From NCBI GenBank assembly GCA_027627225.1, contig JAPFQT010000156.1:310001-374000 (forward strand): a stretch of DNA of 64,000 nucleotides, given 5' to 3'. The first letter of the stretch is position 1; every line of letters starts with the position of its first letter. Source of the DNA: Congeria kusceri (Eukaryota; Mollusca; Bivalvia; Myida; Dreissenidae). Both the position numbers and the translations under genes were made by a program. Under the pieces are notes generated by a model, which saw nothing but the letters and a program-made list of their open reading frames with translations, was not told the DNA's origin and ran no database searches. Of the stretch, positions 54,595 to 64,000 are shown piece after piece.

Positions 54595-55120
54595 AAATGT
54601 CAAGTTTTATAATCAAAGGTTAACATCTCAGTCAAAACATTAACAGACTGGAACGACTTAATATAATGCGCATTAGTCCGGATAATATGCGCATTTCCTC
54701 GTGGTGGGAATGCATACATTACAGTTTTATTGAATTCAATCATTAGTTCCGGAGATCTAACGCGGAAACGACAAAACACCGCCTTATATTCAAATGGCAA
54801 TGACTCGTAGAAAAAATTAATCAGACCGGGCGAAAACATGACAATAAATTATTATGTGCATGCCCTCGTAAGGATTCTATAAATAAAGTTTCATTGAATT
54901 CGTGTTCAATAGTTTCTGAGATCCAGCACAGAAACAAAAATGCACCATTTTATAATAAATGGGAAATATCCGTGAACAAATAAGCAGACCGGAACGACCT
55001 GTCAATATGCATATGCCCTCTCAGTAGTTGTGCTGCACATAAAGTGTTATTGAAATCAAGTCAATAGTTTCTCAAATCTAGAACGGACACGAAAATACTG
55101 GGATGAAGTATACAGAAAAA
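54595..55120. repeat. Degenerate tandem repeat, about three units of 170-190 bp
   Basis: Each unit runs 'aaaa(a)tg.ca..ttttataat', then 'agaccgg..cgac', then 'catgccctc', then 'ttattgaat.ca..caatagtt' and 'ctgagatcnagcacggaaac'. The units have diverged strongly. Confidence 0.5.
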
Positions 55121-55124
55121 CTTC

Positions 55125-56868
55125 GAACACGTGTCGATGTCGCATACATATGTACATAATATTGAAATTGAAGCAGCATCACATTATTTTCAAGTTGCAA
55201 AAGATAATGGTCGACTGATCTCACAAGCGTTTTAAACAGTGGCCTGGATCTCCAATTTTAACGACGTCAAAAGCCAGCTTATACCAATATATCGAAAGTA
55301 GGGTATTTATATAGGAGTTCGAGTTTTCTTTTGTAAAATATGATATTGCAGTTTTTCAACTTTAGTCAAATAAATGTGTTCTCCCCTTGCCAATGGTCTT
55401 CTACGCTGTAAGCGTTTTTTTGATATCACACAAACAAAGCCTTGCTGTGTATATTTTACATAAATAACACACTTTCTGTATATTATTTATTTCAAATCTG
55501 CGCTAAATGTGGCAATTAAAGGGCCTCTATGGGTTAATTGCAAAAAAAAAACTATTAATAAACGGTAGGTCGAAGTTGTTGAGACCTTTTACGCTTACGC
55601 TAGAAGTTAATTTTTTTAATTCCAAATTAATCGCTTAACTGAATATGTATTTATAACAAGCGCATATTCATATAAATATATACAAAAATCACACACATGA
55701 CTTGAGTCATTTACAAACTAAAAATAATACATTTACATGTACTGTATGATTTAAAACACAAACTAGCAAAGGTTTGCGATATATTATCGTTCGTATTGAC
55801 TAATAAAACATATCAAGAGTAAATAGATATCTAGCTACTGAACATACAATGATTAAACTTCATTTTTATGAAATTATTAAGACATCTCGAAAGATTTCTT
55901 TGTTACTATGAAATATCAGTTACAGATATCAGTTACATACGGTATACAATTTCCAACATATACTACTATAAACAAAACAAGATTCATAAAAATTGACCGT
56001 CACTAGGTCACTTAAATACATATCGAATTAGAGTGGAATAGTAAGAAGAAACAAACAAATGCATAATGTGCATACGAATTAAACAGCTAGTGTACTAGAC
56101 AATATAAATCTATTAGTGGAAATGCTTTAAAGCAATATGTTGGCAGCTTCGTTTGGAAGGAATCGAATTGTATTGTTTTTCATTAAGGAAATGCAATTCA
56201 TTAAGGAAATGCAATTGGTCATACTTATGTCTAAAATACTTTGAAAGGCCAAATTTCAAGTGGACGCAGTCTATATACAGTGTCCACATATTTTGTGGGA
56301 AAAAAAACACTATGATGATACTTTTTAGAGTCTGTGTAAAACGTGTCACAAGGGCAATTATTGCGAAATAACGTGTTGGTATACAAACTCATCACAATGG
56401 TCTCCCCTATGTTGCTGCAATTACCACTGTCGCGACAAGTTGCGTATCCATCTGTTACGAAGATAAAATAATCTTTATTTTAGGATGAATTTTTTTTTTT
56501 TAAGTATTTTATTAAATTAAGTGCGTGTATAGAAATACAAAAAAATTCAAAATATAAAGACATTGACCAAAGAGGAAGCAAAATGCATTTGCAACAATTC
56601 AACGGATTGTGAGTAAGTGTACATGTTAAACCACTCATTTATTTTCTGTATTTATCGATAATGTGAAGCTTGCTCGATAATCATTCTAGATATTTCGTAG
56701 CGGAATAAAATTGAGTAACTGTTATTTGTGTGGACAAAAGATATTTATAACCTCTGGGAAACCACTGTAATAAAGTTTCAATATCGCGAAGCGGGGAGAT
56801 CAATGTGAGGAGTTTTGTTGTTTTTTTTGTATGATTTAGCGCCCATTATTACCGATTTAATTGGGTGG
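55125..56868. other. Intergenic, no gene seen
   Basis: Nothing coding. At 56393-56430 there is a half copy of the TGGTCTC hairpin ('cacaatggtctcccctatg'). Confidence 0.4.
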
Positions 56869-58973
56869 CTATATATAAAAGTCCCTCCCTTTCGGGTCAA
56901 AGAAAAAATGCGCCGAAAATGTGTTGTCTGCACTATCTTGACGAATGTATTCAGGATGTGTTACGACCACCGAGACACGGTCATGCATAGCGAGATCAAA
57001 AGCGGCAAAGATAAAACTGTATACGTGGTCCCGATCCTGTAAAGACATCCTTTTTTCACTAAGCACTCTACGTGTTCCGTACGTGTGCGACAAAACATAA
57101 AGGAAGTGGGAAAACAGTTCGGAAACGTTGCTACGACTATGATCGGCCTTGAGGACTAAATTCGTTGCAACACTGTAAATACCAGCTCTTCGGATAAATA
57201 TTTCCCCTTCATCAACTAAATGCGTAAGGTGTTGTTTACTGGGCCATTCTACAGTCTTTCCGTGCTCATTCCACACTAGTCTGAAGTATTCTGCAATTGA
57301 ATAATTGTTCTGTTATGCGCTTTGAAGTATAACATTGTAGTTATTATTTCAGATATAACAAGACAACCGTGTGTTTATATGTGTGTTCTATATACACACT
57401 GTTGTGAGTAAACACCTAAAGGACAATGCCCATGACAAAAAATAAATAACAAAATGAAGTTCAATCGGTTATGAATATTATGCTGCATGTTCAACGTGAT
57501 ATAAAATGTTAAGGGATATTTAACAAATATGGCGATGCTTGCCTCCTTGGGATAATATTCCTTTAATGCCGATTGTTTTTGCGTACGGTTTCGGTTCTTC
57601 ACACACCTCGTTAATCATAGACGAGGGAACTACGAAATAAAATGGCATGTTTAACAAACATAAATCATTTAGGCATATATGGTATATTATGTCTTAACGA
57701 GAAAAGTCAGTTAGTAGAAGAAGACTGTCTGTTGTAATTTAAAAACAGGTCAATATATAGAAACATTAATTGCGTAAATAAATATGATTGTGCATCACTA
57801 TTGTTCAGATGCGTGTAATGGTGCCCAAAGCACTCGTGTTGTCCCCTCAGAATATCTAATAAATTTGCTGGCTTTGCTTTAAAGGCCCAATTTGACAGAG
57901 ATATTGAATCACCTAGTACAAGGCTAAGACTGAAATAAGGCAACTGAAAACAAACATAAAATCCAAATGCACAACAATGTTCTCTTGGCCCATTGTTTAG
58001 TTCATATTTAAATTTAACAAATCACAATATATTTTAATAATAATGAAATTGAAATTATAATAAAATGAGCTAAAGATAAATACACTGTGGAATGTTTAAT
58101 GGTGGACAATCTTTTTGCAAGAGACAGAATATCACTAATACTCACATTTTTGATTCAATTTGTGGTGCTGTACGCTTTTTTTGTAAATAATTTTTGTAAT
58201 ATGACACGTAACACTTTTTTCTAGTTAATTTACATAATGTTAATCAAAAACTTTGCTAACTGTTGATGTCAACAAAATCGAACTTACATCTTATTGTGTG
58301 TGCTCCTGTGAAGTACTCGTTGATAGTTTGCTGCAAGAAGCGATTATCAATACAGTGTTGATTCACAAACATTGTAAACTTGTCGTTGTTATAAATGGAT
58401 TTTTATTAAGTGAAATACGTTATAATACTTAGCGTTCTTATTTTAAATAATGTTATGACACATACTTGATAGTATTTGACATCGTGAGCGTTATTCGTGA
58501 CAGCGTAATGTGATAGATGATTTGTAATAATTTGTGTAATTACATATAGTACATAATTCTAATGTAAAATTCCGAGCAGTAAAATGTTATAATTAACTCA
58601 TCAATAAATGGCATTTGCTTGTCATATCAATGTATAACATGTATGAATTTCACGTCGAACAAGCAATTAATTCTAACAAAATTGTCTTATTTCTCTCACA
58701 CGCACAAACCTGTTTCACAAACAACCGAAGAACATATCCCAATTCACCACAACATATATGGCCATTTGTTTTTTTTCTTCGAATATGGTATTCATAAAGG
58801 TTTTCCGCGCGTTCGCCATCTGGAAAAATATCTGAACAATTCAAACACAACTCTGGTTTAGGTATGGTCACGTTTTGCCGTCTTCTTGGCGACCAGATCA
58901 TGACTAGTGTTAGCCACAATAAGGTTTGGATAACTGTCATGACTATCAGGGATTTCAAGAGTCGCTGCATCGT
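56869..58973 (-). CDS. TNF-superfamily ligand-like gene, copy 5 (intact)
   Basis: Exons in transcript order: A 58973-58710, B 58330-58288 (43 nt, QTINEYFTGAHTIR), C 57629-57543 (87 nt, MINEVCEEPKPYAKTIGIKG), D 57290-56869. Phases 0, 1, 1 join without a stop. Exon A has an ATG one codon after a good acceptor and reads MQRLLKSLIVMTVIQTLLWL, a signal-anchor, then SPRRRQN and a stem with ELCLNCSDIFPDG and ICCGELGYVLRLF. Intron 3 uses a GC donor (GGAG/GCAAGC) with an AG acceptor. Exon D is a complete TNF homology domain (WNEHGKTVEWPS, GEIFIRRAGIYSVATNL, FSHFLYVLSHTYGT, RVLSEKRMSL, LAMHDRVSVVV, NTFSAHF) with a slightly longer tail. From that ATG the product is 270 residues. It is the most diverged copy that can be read complete. 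Confidence 0.85.
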
Positions 58974-59550
58974 CTAAAACAGAACATTAGTTTCAATAAC
59001 CGATTGTTTTATAGTCTAAATTTACGAGGATTCTAATAATAATTGTGAAACCGATGCGATATGAAATCTGACATTTATCAAAGGACAGTTTGTTTGTTAA
59101 TTGTTTTAATGGCGAAATATTTTGCCATATAAGTCCTTACAATGCTTTATAATTACTTGACATCATTGTCTCAAATTTCAAGTGTGTGGTGCTTTGTGTG
59201 TTGATAGAATAATTAATTGGGACTCCGCGTTGAACAACTATTTCGTTAGGTCTTATGTTTATAAGTAATTCAAGTCATCGATAAGTCATGTTCGTAACTG
59301 AACATCCGACTGTGTCAGAATTAGTTCTGTAAATAGCCGACCTGAATTTGGACATCACTAATATTTAATGACAAACATGAAAAAGAGCAAATGGTCAAAA
59401 TAGCTTAGTTGGACTGGGAGACGAAAACAAATCACTGTAATGTTTTCTGTACATTACCGGTATGCATTTGCACCATTATACATGTACATGAGGACGCGTA
59501 TTAGTAGTTGATATAAACAACCAAACGAATCAACAGCAACGTGTAAGTTA

Positions 59551-60508
59551 CTGTGTTCTGTTACCGCCATCGTAGTTTCGCGACTTCGACCTGTGCGTAT
59601 GTAAGGGCGCCGAAGCGATATAAACGTCGCAATCTCGTGTTTTTTTTTCATATGTGGCTATCAAATTGGGCGAAGATACGACCAGACGACGTTCATATCG
59701 CTTCGACGCATCGTGTCGGCGCGTCGGCGCATCGTCTCGGCGCTTCGGCGCATCGTCCCGGCGTGTCGGACTATCGTCTTCCTTTCTTGTCTAAGGTCGA
59801 AATCGCGCCAAGACGACACTCTGACACACCGAGACGATACGCCGACGCGCCGACCCGATGCGCCGTTTTAGCGATATAACGTTGCAATTTCGTATTTTTT
59901 TTTTTTTTTATCCGTGGCTATAAAATTGGGCGAAGATACGACGTTTATATCGCTTCGGCGCATCGTATCGGCGCTTTCGCGTATCGTGTTGGCGCGTCGG
60001 CGTATTAAATACGTATATCTAATGTACTTATAGATATACGTATTTTTATTAATATGAAGTTATTTGAGATTAAAAATAAAAGCAATGCTTGCAATAAGAC
60101 TGTCTGCTTAATTTTGCTTTGGGTCAGAAAATATACCTACAGGAACAATTTTAGTGCGGGTATAAATTTATACCTGTAGGTAGAAAAGTATGCCTGTAGG
60201 TACAATTTTGTAGCCGTAGGTCATCTATTTATAGTTGTTGTGTTTACATTTAGTTTTGACTCAAACGGTAGGGCATAATTTTATAGCCACAGATAAAAAA
60301 TACACGAGATTGCGACGAATATATCGCTTCGGCGCATCGTCTCGGCGCTTTGGCGTATCGTGTCGGTGCGTCGGCGTGTCGGCGTATCATCTCAGCTCGA
60401 CGGCGTTACGTCTCGGCTCGCTTTCGGTATCAGAAATGAAAGGGCGCTGAAGTGCCGACACGATACGCCGACGCGCCCACACTACGATGGCAGTAACAGG
60501 ACACATAA
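59551..60508. mobile_element. GC-rich terminal-inverted-repeat element with 'tcggcgc' arrays
   Basis: The ends 'tgtgttctgttaccgccatc' and inverted '...gatggcagtaacaggacaca' match over about 24 bp. Flanks 'gtaagtta' and 'gtaagttg' suggest an 8-bp target duplication, as in hAT elements. Inside each end are arrays of 'gcgcatcgt.tcggcgctt' type units in opposite orientation, so the whole can fold. The GC content of these arrays is far above the surroundings. Frames reading Arg/Ser/Ala-rich across them are repeat artefacts. Confidence 0.75.
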
Positions 60509-60519
60509 GTAAGTTGATA

Positions 60520-62450
60520 TTGAAGTTAGATTTATTCAATATAAGATTCTAATATTTTGTTCAGCATTTTAATGCAACGCACTATACCTACCCAGTTTCA
60601 ACTGTGATTTAAGTCCTTGCGCATTCATTAAACTAAGTTTGTTTGTAATGAACCAACTTCAATGCACACACTTATGTTATTAGCGATCTTAATGTGCAGC
60701 CAGTTAAGCTACAATATGTTTAATAAATCTTTCCTGTCCGTACATTATACTAAAGTTTAACCATTAATGATCAGCAAATATTCAACAATTCTCGAGACTC
60801 CATAAAATGTCTAATTGTAAGTACGAACGTACAGCGGTCCGACGTTCTTCTTTAAATACCTGTTTGAATCACGTGGATAACACGTGATAGTGATGTAGGC
60901 TACATAGAAAATTAACCAATCGCGACAGTACTTATTGACCAATGGAAGACATGTGTTTCTGGAACAAACATAAGCACATAGTAAAGATGCATGACGTTTT
61001 GATAAAAGTTTGACAATGAAATGTAGGCCTAAGATTGCAATACAGCCTATTCACGGAGCCAGTATTTCTTTTTCTTTCCAAAACCATGAATGTCATTCGT
61101 ATTGACATATGTATATATTGATTTCACTAAATAACATGCTCGTTTTACAAACATAATACCTTTTCAAGGACAAGACGATCCAATAGTTCACAAGGTCTAA
61201 TGATATGATAATTATGATTTTGAACTAAATGCTCCTGCCTGATACTTGGCATGTGCAAATATTTTATACTGGCAACTTTACAAGATTTCACAGGGCTGGC
61301 AGCGCTTACAATGCTGATGTAATCATTCTTTAAAAATGTTATTTTACGCTTTGTGAACCTTTTATAGTGAAAGCAAATTTCAGACAATACCTTTGAACAT
61401 ATACATGTACTAAAGGGCTGTATGAGCATTTAGTAACAGTTGAGAGCCATATCTTATGTTATCGTATATTACGTATATGTATAAGGGTTTCCCATAAACA
61501 TAAAACAATAACCATACGACAATAAGTACTGTGTAATATAACATAAATTGCGTTATGTCGTTCATAAAGCATATTAAATGCAAACTTATATTAGAATGAT
61601 GGAAGGTGTTCTTTATAATTTGTCAAGGGTTGCATGTGTGACCCTTTTATTTGCAAGTCATGATTCATGTGAACATTATACAAATATGCACAAACTGAAT
61701 TGCTATTCTTGTTGTTTTCACATTCAGACTGAGAAAATTTCTTCAAAGCTATTTAAGCTATTATTTCTACCGGACGTTGATAGCAAACTAAATAGTTCAG
61801 CTTGGTATATCTAATCATTAGTAAAAACACGCGAAAATGCAGTGGCTCAAGAATATGAACGGATAACTTTTTTTTTAAATTTAATTTTAGGTTCTATGAA
61901 TATAATGGTATACATTTGCATCTGCATATAAACTTATTAATTTACCTAGCGCTTCCGAGTTTCGTAAATTTTGAGAACGTTACGTGACCATTGTTGTGTA
62001 ACTGTACAAATTGCAAATGATTAATTGGCGTAACGTGAGACAGCCCTTTTGATACACTGCACACTCGGTGAATAGAAAGTAATTTGAACGAGATTTACAA
62101 AAGCGATAACACACTCGGTTTACTCTGTCGGTCTTGCTTATTCGGACTTAATTAACAAGAACAAAGTCACGGCAAAACTTTGGATCTTTCCCACAATTGA
62201 AAAAAGCATAAAGCACTCTACCACAATAAAATTTTAACACGTAATCTTAATAGTTATTGAAGTTAAATATATAAATCTTCATTATTTGCCATTATATATC
62301 ATTATCCGCCATTATGTGTCATTACTTAACATAACTATATTGACATCTGTGTCAGCTTGCACTTGATAAACGAAAATCGTAACAATCTTAGACATGCGTT
62401 AGTGTTTACGTCTAGGCTATCGGATGCAAAATCGAAAATACACCATTACT
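60520..62450. other. Intergenic, no gene seen
   Basis: AT-rich with only short unrecognised frames. A short repeat of 'gccattat'/'tcattat' lies at about 62278-62325. Confidence 0.4.
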
Positions 62451-62457
62451 GGTAGCC

Positions 62458-62589
62458 ATGATGAAAACTGACAAGCGGAAGTTGTGCCTCATCAAAATCC
62501 TTTTAAATATTATTGTAGTATTAGTTAACATCGCTTTGGGTTTCGCAGTCGTTTTGCGCCACGAGCGATTCGGTTATATAACGTATTGA
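62458..62589 (+). CDS. Possible signal-anchor first exon or small membrane protein (43 aa)
   Basis: A plus-strand ATG ATG in a good start context ('tagccatgatg') opens MMKTDKRKLCLIKILLNI followed by IVVLVNIALGFAVVL, then RHERFGYITY and TGA. A basic N-terminus before one hydrophobic span of about 20 residues is what a type II membrane protein start looks like. GT donors at 'ttcg/gttata' or 'taac/gtattg' could splice it onward, but no next exon is visible before the window ends. It lies on the strand opposite the TNF-like array. It could be a real exon, a micropeptide or chance. Confidence 0.3.
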   Translation: MMKTDKRKLCLIKILLNIIVVLVNIALGFAVVLRHERFGYITY

Positions 62590-63575
62590 GACAGTCAATA
62601 ATATTTGCGGAAACTTAACAAACATAATAGTAGGGATGTATATGAAATAATCATTTGCTTAGAAAAACGATATTTTTGCAAGCATATGTTTGGCTAAGAC
62701 GTGTATATTGTGCTGGGTTTACGAGTGTCCTGTCCTATTACAAAGAGTTTGTGTCCTGTATATTCAATGAGGCATCCAGTTTTAGGTTAATATATTTTTA
62801 TAAAACATTAACCGACAACCTTTCATAACTAATTCGTTGCACTAAAACGTAAACAAGTAATATTAAAGCAAAAATCGGTATTTTAGGTATTTTATACATA
62901 AAAACGAAAAATTAATCCAACACATCATGTCACTCAAACAAAGCAAATGTGTAGTGTTTATGAAGTATGATGTGAGCGACAACATACATATGTGGCTATT
63001 AAAGGGTGTCAAGGGGTACATAAATAATGTATATAATTTACATAGACATATAATATATTTGAAATAAGGCGGTTTAAACAATGTTACCACAAAAGTCAAT
63101 ATAGGGAGACTGTGTTGGGACGTTTTGGGCTCACGTTAAAAGGGGAACAAAGGTATCTTATAAAAAAAAGTTATCAAAAGCACTGTCATAATTTTCGCTT
63201 GACAATAACAAGATGGCACTAAATAGCAAATTGTCTGTTTAAATTGATTTTAAACAAAGCAGAAAACAAATAAATAAATAAATAATTGAAATTAATAAAA
63301 TGTTAAAACGTTTGTAACGCTTTTCGTCGATATCTTAAAAAACACGTCTAATACTTACATAAAAAATACACATTCGGCGTCCGGCAAAGTAGTAAACGTA
63401 AGAGTTTGTTGGGGTTTTCTGTTTTCCATTCTGTACTTTTATTGATAGAATACTTGCGTTGGCTAGTCTAGATGCTTTAGTTTTTGCAGTTAAGATGGTA
63501 TATGATATATGTTACAAAAACGAAAATATGTGAATAAGTCCCGTTAAAATCTTGTTGAGACGTCGATCAGACATT

Positions 63576-63970
63576 TTAAGGATGCTCCAAATACACCGAA
63601 AACATATTGAGGGCGTTTGACAGATCAATGTACTCGGGATGGCTAAAGACAACCGACAGGCGGTCATGCAGGTCGAGATTGTAGATAGCAGAAGTGAAAC
63701 TATACGTTTTATTTCGACCATGAAGTGACGTCCTCCTTTCACTGAGTACTCTGCTGGTGCCGTATCTGTGCGACAGTACGTACATATAATGACGTAACAG
63801 TTCAAATCTGAGTGATAAGATGTTTGCTTTGAGAGCAAGATAGCTGGTCACATGATACAATCCGGTCTGACGAATGAAAATTTCTCCTTCGTCCTGCAGA
63901 TGAGTTATCCGAAGAATATTCGGCCTGGTTATCGTTTTCCCATTTGCGTGCCATAATAGTTTAAGCCCAT
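63576..63970 (-). CDS. TNF-superfamily ligand-like gene, copy 6 (last exon only)
   Basis: This is exon D of a sixth copy. The acceptor 'atttttacag' is followed by GLKLLWHANGKTITRP, then GEIFIRQTGLYHVTSYL, RHYMYVLSHRYGT, RVLSERRTSLHGR, LDLHDRLSVVFSHPEYIDL and MFSVYL, then the stop. Its length of 395 nt (2 mod 3) matches the phase of copy 1. The domain is intact and closest in wording to copies 4 and 5. Exons A-C must lie beyond the right edge, 30 bases upstream of this exon. Confidence 0.85.
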
Positions 63971-64000
63971 CTGTAAAAATCATTACGCAATATGGTTACA

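Noticed and set aside
59454..60450. Arg/Ala/Ser-rich frames such as 59553-59879 and 60235-60450
   Set aside because: They read across the GC-rich 'tcggcgc' arrays of a non-coding element.

Overview
This is an AT-rich, intron-rich animal nuclear sequence. It is almost certainly from a bivalve mollusc. Coding sequence occurs as short exons with GT-AG (sometimes GC-AG) boundaries. The window is full of short foldback and terminal-inverted-repeat elements, a tRNA-derived SINE, decayed LINE and hAT copies, and dispersed repeats of types I associate with bivalve genomes (for example the 'gggggcat...catgtctagtt' and 'cttaatgca...catgcattaag' families). The species cannot be fixed from the sequence alone.

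The backbone is a tandem array of six TNF-superfamily ligand-like genes, all on the minus strand, with TNF-homology-domain exons at about 7.3, 27.0, 37.1, 46.5, 56.9 and 63.6 kb. In the copies that can be followed, the layout in transcript order is: exon A, with a membrane segment and cysteine-bearing stem; a tiny exon B of 37 or 43 nt; exon C of 87-96 nt; and exon D of about 390-420 nt, holding the whole TNF homology domain and the stop. Intron phases are 0, 1, 1. Copies 3 and 5 are open throughout the exons seen. Copy 6 runs out of the window with only its last exon present. Copy 1 has a one-base deletion and a lost splice acceptor. Copy 2 has a 14-bp deletion in its domain exon. Copy 4 has an unclear donor and an eroded exon C beside a 293-bp (TA)n tract. 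The products would be membrane-anchored or shed trimeric cytokines. Every exon A opens with an in-phase splice acceptor, so the start codon probably lies in an upstream exon not identified here.

Between copies 1 and 2, on the plus strand, lies a multi-exon SPFH/band-7 (stomatin/prohibitin-like) gene with two in-frame TAG codons and a duplicated splice acceptor (14.3-22.1 kb), followed by a broken ZNF862-like hAT transposase (24.9-26.5 kb). Between copies 2 and 3 sits a 4-kb array of about 76 copies of a 52-bp repeat (32.05-36.02 kb). The rest is intron, intergenic DNA and repeats: an L1/Tx1-like endonuclease fragment at the left end, a jockey/CR1-like reverse transcriptase relic at 52.6-53.6 kb, a GC-rich inverted-repeat element at 59.5-60.5 kb, and many MITE-like elements. 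A 43-codon plus-strand ORF at 62.46 kb has the look of a signal-anchor first exon.
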